From: Bipolaris cookei
Lineage: Eukaryota; Ascomycota; Dothideomycetes; Pleosporales; Pleosporaceae
Assembly: GCA_002286855.1 (NCBI GenBank)
Contig: NRSV01000061.1
Span: forward strand, 124,001 to 188,000
Reading direction: 5' to 3'
Length of the DNA stretch: 64,000 bases
Position 1 is the first letter of the stretch. The number at the start of each line of letters is the position of its first letter. Below are positions 10,958 through 23,515 of the stretch, one piece after another. The notes under the pieces are model-generated. The model was not told the DNA's origin. It was given only the letters and a program-made list of their open reading frames with translations, and did not search any database. Position numbers and translations under genes: made by a program.

Positions 10958-12277
10958 ATGTCTCCATCAGCAAACACGCAAACACACAAACTCTCACAAC
11001 TCGCAACCCTCACACCACCCTCAAATTCGCGAACATGGCAGTCCGCACCACACCCGACCCTTCCCATTGTTGCGACCGCCTGCTCAGACCGAAGCGTTCG
11101 CGTGTATAGTCTGACATCTTTTACACTACTCCACTCGATAACCGGAGGCCACAAGCGCAGCGTACGTACAGTATCATGGAAGCCAGGCACACAGGGCCAG
11201 AGCGTGTTGGCTACCGGTAGCTTCGACTCGAGCGCAGGCATTTGGCGGCGCGAAGAGCAGGGCGGGGCATTGGAAAACGACTTCACGAACCGGCGCATGG
11301 GCAACACCGAAGACGATGATGGAGACGACGAAGCAGAAGACTATCAATTCAGTTGCATTCTCGATGGTCACGAATCTGAGATTAAGTGTCTCTCGTGGAG
11401 CCCTTCCGGGCAGTACCTAGCCACTTGTTCGCGCGATAAGAGCGTGTGGATATGGGAAGAACTGGAAGACGACAACTTTGAGACAGTAGCCGTGTTGCAG
11501 GAGCATGACGGAGACGTCAAGTGCGTGGCGTGGCATCCAGAAGAGGACCTTCTGGTCAGTGCAAGTTACGATGATACAGTCAGGCTTTACAGGGAAGACG
11601 CAGACGACTGGGTGCAGGTTTCCATGATAGATGGACACAGTCAGACTGTATGGTGGGCCGAGTTTGAGGGAAGTAGAATGTTCAGGAGGGATTGGAGGAC
11701 ACAGAGAGAAGGGTTGTCCGAGAAGCAGACACAGTACATTGAGGATCTTGAGCGCTCGGGGCCACGGTTGGCAACATGCTCAGACGACCGCACTGTGAGG
11801 ATATGGAGGCGGAAGGCAAAGGAGACGGATGGCAATTCGAGCAGCAACACAGGTATACCAAGCATCATCCGTTCCGCGGCAATTGACGAAGATTGGTATC
11901 AGGAAGCCATACTTCCACAAGTTCACGAACGCGCCATCTACTCAGTCTCATGGAGCCGCAGGACAGGCATGATTGTCAGTGCTGGCAGCGATGGCAAAAT
12001 TGTTGTGTACAAAGAGCACTGGAGACAGGATGCCTCGAATACCGCCAATGGCGATCAGATGGAGCTTGATGCGGCGCAAGCACAGTCACTGACCGAATGG
12101 ACAGTTGTTGCAGAACTATTTTCAGCACACGATGTGTTTGAGATCAACCACGTCGCCTGGGCGCAAAGAGCAGACAAGGGCAAGCGGTCTGAAGGCGAGG
12201 AGGTGGTGCTGAGTACTGGCGATGACGGGGAGGTTAGGGTCTGGACGCTGGACGAACCGGCTAGGGCAGGAACATGA
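10958..12277 (+). CDS. CIA1: Cytosolic Fe-S assembly WD40 protein Cia1
   Basis: Targeting subunit of the cytosolic iron-sulfur assembly (CIA) machinery, which delivers Fe-S clusters to cytosolic and nuclear apoproteins. A single exon encodes 439 aa from the ATG at 10958; the frame is open further upstream but has no ATG before this one. It is a seven-bladed WD40 propeller. Blade signatures include HKRSVRTVSWKP, HESEIKCLSWSPSGQYLATC followed by RDKSVWIWE, HDGDVKCVAWHPEEDLLVSA followed by YDDTVRLY, and late blades ending DDRTVRIWRR and GDDGEVRVWTLD. Acidic and low-complexity loops lie between blades (EDDDGDDEAED near residue 115), as often seen in fungal Cia1. It starts about 245 bp downstream of the dead transposon, which therefore sits in or near its promoter. 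Confidence 0.93.
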   Translation: MSPSANTQTHKLSQLATLTPPSNSRTWQSAPHPTLPIVATACSDRSVRVYSLTSFTLLHSITGGHKRSVRTVSWKPGTQGQSVLATGSFDSSAGIWRREEQGGALENDFTNRRMGNTEDDDGDDEAEDYQFSCILDGHESEIKCLSWSPSGQYLATCSRDKSVWIWEELEDDNFETVAVLQEHDGDVKCVAWHPEEDLLVSASYDDTVRLYREDADDWVQVSMIDGHSQTVWWAEFEGSRMFRRDWRTQREGLSEKQTQYIEDLERSGPRLATCSDDRTVRIWRRKAKETDGNSSSNTGIPSIIRSAAIDEDWYQEAILPQVHERAIYSVSWSRRTGMIVSAGSDGKIVVYKEHWRQDASNTANGDQMELDAAQAQSLTEWTVVAELFSAHDVFEINHVAWAQRADKGKRSEGEEVVLSTGDDGEVRVWTLDEPARAGT

Positions 12278-13147
12278 GGCCCAGGCCCATTACCGCAAGC
12301 AGGCAAGCCCTGTTGTCTCGTCTCACCACATCAGATGACCTCATGTGCTCTTTTTTACTCTCTTTAAACTTGGGGGCCTCGTAGCGAGTAGTACATGCAT
12401 ACTTGTGGTCTACGCGCCGCAATTAAGGTCATTGGTGGCTCCAGACGGCAGTGGGCTTGAGTTGATGGCTTCGATCGATTTGCAAGTCGTCATCGCGTGC
12501 TTGTCGAGTCTGGCGCGTTGCGGGCTCTGCTGGAGCGGCCATGTTGTAGTAAGGAGATGGGAAGAATGCCAATCTTACAGAATGCAGGAATCAGAATGGG
12601 AAATGCCACACGTGGGCGGTCTTTGTCGATTGCTGGTATGCGGTGCTGTGGCGCAGGGGGCGGCGGGCGAACTTTCGTCATGCCAAGATGGCGATCGCGA
12701 TTAGGATCAGGGAAGCGGTGCGAAATTTATGGGAAGATGCGAGGTGTAACCTACGCGTATCTGACGACGCTTATTTGCCCACTGTGTCGCGATTGTGCAC
12801 ACTCTTCTGGCCACTTTGCCTGTCTGTGTTGTTTATGTGCTCTGCCTACACCTAGTAAGCCCGGCCGCGTCGCCTTCTCGACACCTCCTTCACCATTTAA
12901 GCGGCCCCTTGGTAGCTATCACTGTAGCTCCAGCTTCCGGAATCCGACCCACGTCTTCCGCGTATCGGGACTGCGCGTGGTCCATCTCATAGTTCCTCGG
13001 TCTCCTCCACCCCACACCTGCAGTCGCTTCCATCCCAACGCATTTTCGCCAAGAGCGCGTGCTCTGTAAGAAGACAGACGTTGCGCCCGTAGTCGCCCTC
13101 CCCCTCCTGTTGCTTGGTTCACCGCCTGCACCCATCTGCCACCGCCT
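12278..13147. other. Intergenic region between CIA1 and PCT1
   Basis: 870 bp. Open frames here are incidental and show no family resemblance. The last 250 bp are C/T-rich on the plus strand (for example CTCCTTCACC and TCCTCCACCCC), typical of a fungal promoter and 5' UTR, and probably belong to the cytidylyltransferase gene. Confidence 0.5.
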
Positions 13148-14581
13148 ATGCCACCAAAACGAAAGCGAACCACGGCCGTAGACTCCGTCAAGCAAGACGC
13201 CATGGATCCTGTCCAACCTTCTTCCCGCGATGCATCCGACGAGGGCACCGTAGACCCTGTGCTCAAGGCCGTCGCGTCCAAGAAGGAGCGCCAGGCCGAT
13301 ACCAATGGCACGGCCAAGCGAGTACGTGTAGCAGACGGCCCCCACAACGATGAGAGCGACGAGGAGCGCGCCAGCAAGAAGAGCCGCCGCACATCATCAT
13401 CTGCAGACGACGAGCATGGCGAGGCTGGCGAGGCCGAATCTATGTGCATGCCGCCCCCTCCAAAGGCCGGCCTGGTCGATCCCGTCGGTTACAAGACGAA
13501 CCCTCCGCCCCAGGGACGCCCAGTCAGGATATACGCAGATGGTGTTTTTGACCTGTTCCACATTGGCCATATGCGCGCGCTTCAACAGGCCAAGACTGCC
13601 TTTCCAGATGTCCACCTGGTGGTCGGTGTTACGGGTAACAAGGAGACACATAAGCGCAAAGGTCTGACAGTTTTGTCAGCAAGGGAGCGTGCTGAGAGCG
13701 TGCGCCATTGCAAGTGGGTTGACGAGGTCATTGAAGACTGCCCATGGATTGTTACGGCCGAGTTCCTGTTGAAGCACAACATCGACTATGTTGCTCACGA
13801 CGATCTGCCGTACGGGGCGGACGAGGGTGATGACATCTATGGCCCCATCAAGGAGCGAGGCATGTTCCTCGTCACCCAAAGAACAGAGGGTCTCAGCACA
13901 ACGGGTATTATTACCAAGTAAGAGTCTTGCTACCGCCAGTCAGGAGCCTGCTAATGTATTGTAGGATTGTACGAGATTACGACCAGTACATCGACCGCCA
14001 ACTGAAGCGCGGAACGTCACGCAAGGAACTCAACGTATCGTGGCTGAAGAAGAACGAGCTCGATGTCAAGCGTACAATGGCGGAGCTGCGCGACAGCATC
14101 AAGGCCAACTGGACGACAACCGGCATAGAACTCAGCAGAGACTTCCGCCAATTCTGGCAATCAAGTCGGCCAGGAAGCCCGGCCAGAACGCCTACAAAGG
14201 AGCATTCGCAAGTTGAAGCCATGGATGTCTCAGGCTCCGCTCGATCGCCCTCGGCACTCTCACGACTCAGCCACCTGGATATTCCGCGTGCGAATAACCC
14301 CTCGAGGGAATCGTCAGAGTTCACCGCTGGTTACAACCTTGGCCTGATTGGAGGTGTACGGTCATGGGTACGTGGCAATTTCTTTATCTGTGAGAAACAA
14401 GTGAGATGCTAACGTCAGACTGCAGATGGCGCGTAGTCGTCGCAATTTGAACGACAGCCGGCCCCAAAGCCCTATTGACGATAGTTCGGATGAGCATGAG
14501 ACGAAAAGTTCACATGAAACCCCACGTGGACGCACCGGCAAGCAAACAAAGAGCGGGCCATCCGTGGAAACTGCTGCTTAG
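13148..14581 (+). CDS. PCT1: Choline-phosphate cytidylyltransferase
   Basis: Makes CDP-choline from CTP and phosphocholine, the controlling step of phosphatidylcholine synthesis by the Kennedy pathway. Three exons (13148-13917, 13965-14367, 14426-14581; introns 47 and 58 bp) give 442 aa. The N-terminal 125 residues are basic and Ser/Glu-rich, with KRKR and KKSRR clusters that could act as nuclear-localisation signals. The catalytic domain begins IYADGVFDLFHIGHMRALQQ with the HxGH nucleotide-binding motif (about residue 137). RTEGLSTTGIITK (about 246) is the second CTP-binding motif. Next come the amphipathic, membrane-sensing helix region (WLKKNELDVKRTMAELRDS) and a Ser/Pro-rich tail likely to be phosphorylated. 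The final exon is short (51 codons) and polar. The ethanolamine counterpart is at 57.9-59.6 kb. Confidence 0.95.
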
Positions 14582-15423
14582 GAAGCGTTTACTTGCTACT
14601 TGTAATAGATGATTGCCGCCTACCTCCCTTTTTTTCATTTCGTCGTTATTACTACTTATCCTAATATGATGCTGTTTCCGCGCGACCAAACACACTTTGT
14701 TTTTGTTGCGTAGTACTAACAAATGAATGAGTGTCTAGCCGCGTCAAACAGATTGAACTTTTTCCATAGATTGATAGATGGCGTGTTAGTGCTCTCTTGG
14801 CTGCTAGTCAGACAAACGATTCACGGTTCAAAGCGTCTATTCGGCTTAATTTCTTTTTTCTCTCGTTTCGTTTGATGGCTGATCATGTTGGAACTCGAGT
14901 TTAAAGACGAAATTGGAAATAGGCATCGTGTTCGGTAAATGGAGGGGGAGCAGCGATACGAACAGAGAAGCCAGTGTCATTAGCGAAGCACCAGCTAAAT
15001 GTGTTTGTTCGTGCATACACCATACCCTCAAGACAGTACTGCTCTATTTACAGGAACTGCATCTCGTTACATGACTCCAGTGCGATGAGCTATTGTTCAA
15101 GGAAATCCTTTCAGCACGTGATAACTCGATAAAGACGTAATCCGAGCAGAGAGTCCATGCCACACTCTGCGCACGCCAATCTACCACCACCAACAACACC
15201 ACCATCATCATCACACATCCCTGCTGGAGATCTAAGCCCCAAAAGGGCGCAGACCAACGGAACCGCACAATGGAGACTCCGAACAAGCGATTCAACCCGA
15301 AAACCTTGTTGTTCTTTGTTCGCTCATGGCAATCGCCAAGCGGCTCAAGAAGGGGGGGGAAGGGGAAAGCGACAGCATGAGGGTGTTGCTGGTCTGATTG
15401 CTCTTGATTGATTGCAATGAAGG

Positions 15424-15455
<32 letters not shown>

Positions 15456-17940
15456 AGGCCAAGGTAGTATAGTTGAAGCAGTGATTAGAAGCATATATTC
15501 GTGAGATGCGAACACCATAGTCCAACAGTAAATCATTTAACACCAAGTTGAAGACACTTTTCAAACCAGCAGCCGAATATTCCCCGGACTTACCCATCTA
15601 TTCCTTCGCTTTGAAACGTTTACTTGACAATCGAAGGATATAGGCAAGAAGATGTGCACAGCCCTCTTCACCATCTCCCTCCACTGCGCCTGCCCCCCAA
15701 CCCCTGTATACCCTTACGTCCGCCTCTGCGCGCAAGCCAAGCAGCTCGACCCCGTCAGAGCGTGTGCGGTGGGCAGTCGCATGAGTCAGACGGCGTGGGT
15801 GGGGGGACGCTGTGCGTGGTGCGTGGGCTGCCAAGGTGAAGTGTTGAGGGGGGAGAGGAGGGAACGCGTGAGGAGGGCGGTGAGAGGGCGAGAGTGAGAG
15901 CGAGGGGAGGGGGGATGGATGATGGAGTAGATGGGGTAGGGGTAGGAAGGAAGTTGGAAATTTGGCACAGAGGGTTTGAGAGGGTTGGAGGGGAGGGGGG
16001 GGAAGGATGCATGCATGCGGTTGCTGTTTTCTTTTGCAAGTTTGGGTCTTGGGGGGGGGGGGTAGAGCTGGGTGGGGGTTGTGCAGGAAGGAGGGGGTAT
16101 TAGGTAGACACGTCATGTGAGATTGTACGCAGTATGTATTCGAGTGGTTTTTTTCTTCATGTTGGGTGAGGCAAAAGGAAAAGGGCGCAGTAAGTAACGG
16201 GTCTGGATCTAATGTTGGTGTTATGGGATTCGGTGGTCCGGGTTGCCTATTTAGGGTATGCCTTGGATTCTCATACACCGGACGACGCGAGAGCCCATGT
16301 CAGGTAGGACAGGGCCCAACGTCAGCGAAAAGAGAGAGAAGCGAAACGAAATCCTGATTGTTCCTTTGCGAGGCGGTGCCTGGGAAGGGGGTCATCGGAG
16401 TAATTAATAGCATGGAAACATAGTAGCCAGGTACCAGATGACGGGGCGATCTAGCGGCGTCGGGGAATGGGCGGCTGAGAGGGCTAGAGTGAGGCTAAAA
16501 GAGGAAATGCATCTCGTCCGAGTATTATGACGGCGCGACATCCGCGAGACGACGGCGTTAGCCGCTTGTCGTCGGAGGCTGACTGCAAGATTACTGTATT
16601 GTATCCCTCTTCCTCTTCGCGTTTTTTTGTCTGTTACATAGACATGAACGGGCATTGTCTCAGTCTTCTTGGCCCCGCCCCCTTCAGTCCATACAATGCA
16701 TCGGCAATGGACCAGGGAAGAGGCTTTAGCATGGCTGGCTTTTCCCTGGGTCAGCATGCAAGCCGCCCGACTGCTCGCCCTGGTTTTGGTTGTGAGCAAA
16801 AGTGAGGCGGCGGTGATGCGCTCTCCGGTGCGCACGGCCAATCAGCGAGTGCCGCACGCCGTCTGGGCTGGCTGGGCTGCACATCTGCTGCATCTTCCTC
16901 CCTCTCGACATCGCCGCCTCCACCGTCGGACGAGCTCTTCGAGACACACGACTGGCGACTAGCGGTGTGCGTGTTGGGATGACATGCCTTGCAGCTTCAC
17001 CCTCATCCTCGTTCCCGCCCCGGCCTCGACGCGGAACGCCCTAAGCCGTCGGCGGTTCTATGGCGATCGCCTCGACGGTATTGCTTTGCACATTCGACAT
17101 ATGGTCAGGGCATAACCACACCCGCCGTCTGTGCCCAGTCTTTAAACAAGAACGCAAGGGCACGCACCCGACTCGTATCTCAGCCTCCAGCTTGCGCAAC
17201 CGAGCCCATCCCTCCCCTCCCCCCCCCCCCAGCCAGACCATTGCTGTTTGAAGTACGCAGCGTCATTCATCTCCGTCGACACCAATACCACCGCCATCAT
17301 CATTTACCACTACTATCACCCTCTGGCAGCTCTCCCACGCCTGCCCACATCGTTACCACTATCATCAGTAGTAACACCCCTTCTTCCTGTCTGTCTCTCT
17401 GCTTTCTGCTTGTTTTCCGCGCTCTTCTTGCACTTTGCTTTTCCTGCAAAGTGCTTTCTGTCCGAAGCCGTCTCTCTACGCTTCCACTCTCTTCCTTGTT
17501 GTTCTGTCGCTCTTTGTCATTGCGAATGACCTTCTTGTCCCCCTTCACTATGTCAACGCCTGTCAAGCCCTAAACTTGTATACCAACAGTCTCCATTGAC
17601 CTAGTATCTCAAGTGGGCACATGCCAACAAGGTACGACTTTCATCCAAGCACCATCCCGTCCTTCGCGGCGTCTTCGTGCTTGTCTGACTCGGAATGTCA
17701 TCTCGCTCGTTCCAGCAGGCCCCTGTTTTGCCTTGGTCAAACAACCCGCGAACACGTTTCCATTCTGTGTCTTACAAACTGCGCTGTCTTGGATAGTTTG
17801 GTGGGCTAACGACTGGCAGTCAGCGCTTGCAGCAACCTTGTTCGCTTCCACCCAGGACTTATCATCATTGCTTTGCCCGCTCACGCGCTCGTCACGACAC
17901 CACTGACCAGCGTCACCGTACTCCCAGCATACGTCATCAC
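14582..17940. other. 3.4 kb non-coding region with simple repeats
   Basis: No gene I can support. Long open frames near 15600-16280 are low-complexity readings of GC-skewed DNA. A GA dinucleotide run lies at about 15424-15449, a G run at about 16051-16062 and a C run at about 17220-17230. From about 17250 the plus strand is strongly C/T-rich with CACCATCA- and CTTTC-like stretches, which suits a long promoter or 5' UTR (possibly with an intron) of the TCP11-family gene at 17941. Confidence 0.45.
15424..15449. repeat. GA dinucleotide microsatellite
   Basis: About 13 uninterrupted GA units in the spacer between PCT1 and the TCP11-family gene. Length polymorphism is likely. Confidence 0.9.
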
Positions 17941-19943
17941 ATGAGAACTCGACCGTCATCAATGCAGGAGAACTTTGGTGGCGTACGCCGGCGCAAGGAA
18001 ATGAGCTCTCACACGCCAAAGACGAATCCCAGCACCAACCCTTCCTTTGCATCCGAGCAGCACTATGCTTCACGGTCTGGCGCAATGGACGTCGATGGCA
18101 TCGAGGTATCACCATCGCCATGGCACAGCTCCATCTCTAGTTCAGAAGGACAGACAGTCGAAGAGAGACAGATCACGGACCAGGGTGCAAGACATGTTAG
18201 GGAGCATGTTGCCTCAAAAGAGATAGTCTCTCCATCGCCATCACGGCGTTGCTATTTGATCGTACACGAAGAGCTTGCTGAGATGCTAAAAATCATGCTA
18301 AGCGAGCAGCCCGAGACGCAACCATCTGTTGAAGAGTTAGCCCAGGACTTTCTGTATGCAACACTCACACCACCCGTCACAACGCAATCGTTGAGCGAGC
18401 TAGACATGCAGAGTATCATTACGAACATCAAATTACGGCATGACGTCAACTTTGACCGAGATCTGAGCTTTCGACCTAACCTGGATGGAGCAAAAGGACA
18501 AAAGAAGGAACGAACCGCTGATAAGTACTGGACAGCGTTGATCGCTGAGCTAGAACTGTACAAGCGCTTGTTCCAGGGAACACCACCGATACCCAAGGCC
18601 AAACTGGAACGATTTGCTCGTGGAGCGCAACGGCGGATTCCAATCTTGTTCCAGACGATTCGAGATGTCATCAAGAGCCTCGTTCCCGACAGTGATCATT
18701 CAAGAGTAGATGAGCATCTCGATGTTCCTCTGCTGATGCAAGAGATTGAGCGTGGAGTCTGTGACTTTGTAAGGCTAGCGGAATGGATAGCCCGCCTCCT
18801 CAAGGAGCATTGTGCCCCAATGCGTGATGTTTGGGTTGACGAGATGGTGGCCCTCACAAGACAGGGTGCAGCTACACAAGATTCAAAGCAGGTTGTCATT
18901 GGCCTGAAGACGCTCTTTGCTATCCTCGAGGCTATGAAACTTGTGAGTTTGACAGTCCAAAGTCATGTCAGTAAAGACTAATCGAAATGCAGGATGTCGC
19001 CAACCACCAGATCCGAAATCTGAGGACCCTGCTTATCGAGGACACAGTGAACTTTGAAAGGCACTATCATCTGGATAGGATCGTGAGCGGCAGAGCCAGG
19101 ATCAATGTCGATGCTGCAAAAGGCTGGTTCACCGCTGCTGTTGAGGAGTCTGTATCGCAATGTTCACCACGACCAAGGGCTGGACCCTGCTTCGAGCTTG
19201 AAGTCTTTACCCGCGCAGTTACGGCCAAGTCACTTGGCCGAGACAGACAAGGCAATCTCCCGGAAACCTTTTTCCTCGATAACGATCGACTACGTGTATT
19301 CAGAGCTGAGGTTGATGATCTGGTCATGTTCGAAGTCTGCATGGAAATGTGCGTTGCAATGGCAAAGCAATTCGGGTACCAAGGACCCATCACCCTAAGT
19401 ATCGGCCAGCAACTCCGCACCGCCCTCTGCGCCATCATGGGCGAAGCCGCTGGGTACGGGGCCCATCAGTGGATGATAAACTCGGAAGCTCTTTCGCTCG
19501 AGATTTTGCGACACGCGTCCCGTCTTGCTGGACAACCAGATACACATGGTTTTGACCGCATGGCTGATGCCAACTTGAGCTTGCGTATGCTGTTCGTTCG
19601 CCGAACCGCTCACCATGCTGCACGTCTTGAGGCTTTGCTCCTACCACAGATTCTCGCCAACGTCGACCGTCACAGGGCCTCATCGCCGGTGGATCTTTTC
19701 ACCAACCTTGTTCCCATTTCAGCTTCTTTGCCTCCTCTACCAATCATATCACGGTCTGGCGTTTCCGATGCATTTTCGCTCGCTCACCTACAGCCAGAGA
19801 CTGGCAAGTTGACAGACCTCGTTAACCGCATCACACACATTATCCTACTTCACTGGCGAGTATGGGCTCCTATCGCATACGTTCCAGAAGATGCGCCACA
19901 CCACTCATCCGCAGAGGAGAATGACACATCATCCCCTGCTTGA
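17941..19943 (+). CDS. TCP11/SOK1-family protein
   Basis: Member of the T-complex protein 11 family, which includes yeast SOK1, a multicopy suppressor of cAMP-dependent protein kinase defects; a role in PKA-related signalling is inferred from that kinship. Two exons (17941-18942, 18993-19943) with a 50-bp phase-0 intron give 650 aa. The first ~95 residues are polar and Ser-rich. The helical TCP11 region then runs from about RCYLIVHEELAEMLKIML to the C-terminus, including TIRDVIKSLVP, IERGVCDFVRLAEWIARLL, HCAPMRDVWVDEMV and LRTLLIEDTVNFERHYH. The ATG at 17941 was chosen because the upstream open frame has no other ATG; the next ATG, at 17962, is possible. No membrane segments. The tail is short and Ser/Glu-rich. 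Confidence 0.85.
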
Positions 19944-21456
19944 TGAATACAATCCTAACAGTTGTGGCTGAAATCTGATTCAGGCGTGTCTTTTCCAATC
20001 AACACACAGATCCAAAAGTCTCTGGAACCAGGCCAAGTTGCACTTCACTTCCACCCCAATCAACACATTTAATGGTTCCCATGTCAACATTTTTTTTCGT
20101 TTCTCCCTGATGTTTCGGAGTTATTAAAGGAAACAATCTGGATGAACAAATACGGAAAGCTTTATATACTCGGCGCAAATTGAAATGGGTCTATTTCGGC
20201 TTTGTATCTTTTTTGTTCGTTTGTTTGTTACGATACCACTTTTTACACTTTTTTTTCTGCGTTGTTATTCGGCGCGGCCAGGTAACAATGATACGTTTTG
20301 TAATGCGAACTTGGGAGCGGCAAAGAAGTGGAGCGGGCCTTTGTATTTTTAACTCGATTTGATGTAGTTTGGATTCTCCCTTTTTTTAGCGACGGTGTTG
20401 AATTGATTCGAAGCGGGTTGATTGGTTGGTTCGTTTGTCTGTTTCTTTGTATAAATGGAATACATTTCGGTATTTTGCTTATGAATGATTGTGTAACTTT
20501 TTTTTTCTTAGAAATTTCATCTCTTGGTGCAACCGTGTTTGTAATATGCGCCTTTGATGAATGTTGTTTCTGAAGTATAACACATGTTTTTTTGTGTCTG
20601 TTAAAAGGAGGATATGAGTAAGAGTGGAGAAGGGGCGGACGGTGATTAAGAATAGGAAAAGTAGACGAGCTGAGTGTTGTTAGCCTTGCGCTGGCCAAGC
20701 CACAGCTTCGCCACAACTGCTGCCTACAACAACCACGTCATTACCACTCAGGCGGCTGCCTTGTAAGGCTGTACTAGTATCTTCGTAGCTACATACATTC
20801 GTTCTAATTCTTGCTTACGGACGTATATACGGTAGTGTGACCGGGCAGAGACTCATCACAGCGCCACCGGTGACCATGGAACCATGGGCTTAGCTGCAGC
20901 CTTTTGCATGCATCGACACATGTCAGTGCCAGCTGGGTGTCCTTTGATCCAAGTGTAAATCACCACGATTCATGGCTTGACGCCCTTGCGCCTTGCCCTC
21001 GCCGCAGCTGCGCTCTAGCGCTGTCAGATGAGAGGGCGCTCTCACGTCGACGGTGATGTCAGGTCATGCTGTCCATCAGCAAAATGCATCGGACATAGGC
21101 GACATGCATGTCGCACAGCCACTTGTTAGCTTAGGCTGCAACCGCCCTTTTTCCATCTCTTCACCAGCCCATTGCGGGGTAGCAGGCTAGGACTGTCAGG
21201 GAGAATGCATTATGCAAGTTGCAAGTTTTGTCTTAGGAAATTTGCTTAGGGGTGGCGCCAGTATTAATATTCGCCTTGGTTGAGCCTTTGCTCATATGTC
21301 ATTCTGAAACCTACGCCTTCAAACAACTTCACTACTTTCCTTGAATCCTCACTAGTGAAGCAGGCATTCTTCGAAGTGAAAGAACAATAAAAGGTTTACC
21401 TTGAGCGGTGGCGATATCCTCCCTACTACGAGCCGACAACCTACCTAGATATCGTC
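19944..21456. other. 1.5 kb intergenic region
   Basis: The first 650 bp are T-rich on the plus strand and fit the 3' flank of the TCP11-family gene. The remainder is probably promoter of the BCS1-like gene. No coding frame or RNA gene recognised. Confidence 0.45.
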
Positions 21457-23515
21457 ATGGAGAGCCTCAAGGGAGTGCTGCCACAGGGCTTTGCGGAAGC
21501 GGCGATTGGCATTCCTGGCCTTGGTGCTTTTGTTCAGATTCTAATCGGCAAGCTTGGATTCGACGTTGGGAACCTCATGTCTTTTTACCTGCTGCTATTT
21601 GGTTGTTATCAAGGAGCACTGTATCTCTACAACCAAGTCTATTATTATCTGCTGTAAGTATCTCAACCCCGATGCTCTTCAAGACTTCATATCTAAACAC
21701 CATCTTCATCTAGGAATTACGGAACTTCAGCTATTCGAATCGATGATGATGACGATCTTTACGCCCAGTTCATCACCTGGATATCGGAACAGCGCATGAC
21801 GGAGCTAAGCCGAGATCTCAAAGCATCCTCCAGGAAGCCTCGGGCCCGTTCTGACGACTCTGACGATGAATCGGATGATGAGCCAGACAACGAGGATGTC
21901 CTTGACGAGTCGGGCATTTTCAGGTACGACAAGTGGGCTGGCACCAATCCCATTTACTACGAGCCTAATCTTGGTGACGACAAGTTCAAGCACAACGGCT
22001 CTTATTTCCAGTTTAGGAAGGACATACAGGAAAACAAGTATGCGCAGCGCATTGAGTACTATCTCATCATCCGCTGCATGGGCCGAAGTACGCAGCCTAT
22101 CAAGGATCTCATCGACCATGTTAGGAGCTGGTCAAGCAAAAAGCCTAATAGCATGACAGAAATCTATCGTGCCGAGTCGAGACATGGAGGGTACTGGCAG
22201 ATTCAGTCGACTCGCCCTTCGCGGCCTATCAGTACAGTCACACTGGATGAAGCGCAAAAGCATAAGATTGTTGCGGATATCAATGAATATCTTCATCCTG
22301 CTACTGCGCGGTGGTATGCAGCAAGGGGCATTCCGCATCGTCGAGGATACTTGTTTCACGGACCGCCAGGAACGGGAAAGACTTCTTTGAGCTTCGCAGC
22401 GGCTGGTATCTTTGGGCTAAGCATCTACTGCGCGTCACTGAGTGAACCTGATCTCGGCGAGTCTCAGCTCGCTTCACTCTTCAGTCTACTTCCCAATCGA
22501 TGCATTGTGCTCTTGGAAGATATTGATTCTGCGGGTATCCGACGCGAAGGATCTGGAAATGCCATCTCAAGTTTCGATTCCGATTCCGAGGACGAGGATG
22601 AGACTGAAAACGTGTCCAAGCCACGAAAAGAGAAGGACAATGAGGAGGGAGACAAGACTGATGAGAAAAAGAAGGACTCGACTGAGACTGAAAAGAAGAA
22701 GCTGTCCCTCCGTAGACGGCTCACACGCTCTCTCCGCGCCCAGAAACCCACTACCAAGACCGACAGCGAGACAACAACTCTAGTCTCCAAAGACGACGTC
22801 TCCGAAGCAAACACCACTGTAGATTCAACTTCCGAAACCAAATCTTCCCACAAAATCCACATCACCGAAGACCAACCAACCAAGAGCAAAATATCCCTCG
22901 CCGGCCTCCTCAACATCATCGACGGCGCAGCCTCAAACGAAGTAAGTCATCCCCCCCCCCCCCCCCCCCCCCCAATTTCCACCACACCATTTTTTTCTTA
23001 CCAAAAAAAACCAACAGGGCCGCGTCCTGATCATGACCACAAACTGCCCCGAAAAACTCGACCCAGCACTCATCCGTCCAGGAAGAGTAGACATGCAGAT
23101 AAAATTCACACTCGCGACAAACGCCCAGATGCAGGATATTTTCCGTCGCATGTATAGTAACGATACCGACGCTACCTCTTCCTCTTCCACCGTCGCTGCC
23201 GCCGCCACTCCTTCAAAAACTTCTCAATTCCCCAGTTCCAACGATACTAGTGCAGAGGCAGAGAAAAACAAGCACAAACCTACCGCACCCTTCCTCCCTC
23301 CCCGCTTCTCTACTCTTCCTCCAGCTGAGTTGGATGAACTGGCCAAGAAGTTTGCGGATAGTCTACCTGAGAATGCGTTTTCGCCGGCAGAAATCCAGGG
23401 GTACCTGCTTATGCGCAAGACGGATCCGCAGGGGGCGGTGGAGGGGGTTGCGCCATGGAGGGATGGGGTGTTGGAGGCGAGGAGGAAAGGGAAGAAGGTT
23501 ATTGAGTTGAAGTGA
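21457..23515 (+). CDS. BCS1-like mitochondrial AAA ATPase
   Basis: AAA ATPase of the BCS1 group. The founding member translocates the folded Rieske Fe-S protein across the mitochondrial inner membrane; filamentous fungi carry many paralogues of unknown substrate, and this is probably one. Three exons (21457-21653, 21714-22941, 23018-23515; introns 60 and 76 bp) give 640 aa. A hydrophobic segment at about residues 38-65 is the membrane anchor, followed by the BCS1-specific region (YFQFRKDIQ, RIEYYLIIRCMGRS). The AAA core has Walker A GPPGTGKTS (about residue 282), Walker B CIVLLEDIDSAG, and sensor/arginine-finger region MTTNCPEKLDPALIRPGRVD. About 110 acidic, Lys/Ser/Thr-rich residues (about 345-455) interrupt the core after Walker B. 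The second intron contains a long C run. Confidence 0.9.
22950..22973. repeat. Poly-C tract inside an intron
   Basis: More than 20 consecutive C residues directly after the 5' splice site of the second intron of the BCS1-like gene. The length is likely unstable and may be misassembled. Confidence 0.85.

Noticed and set aside
12497..13069. 190-codon plus-strand frame before PCT1
   Set aside because: No family resemblance; overlaps promoter-like C/T-rich sequence; composition not protein-like.
15598..16278. 226-codon minus-strand frame, Pro/His-rich
   Set aside because: Low-complexity reading of C-rich DNA with homopolymer runs; no family resemblance and no introns or signals.
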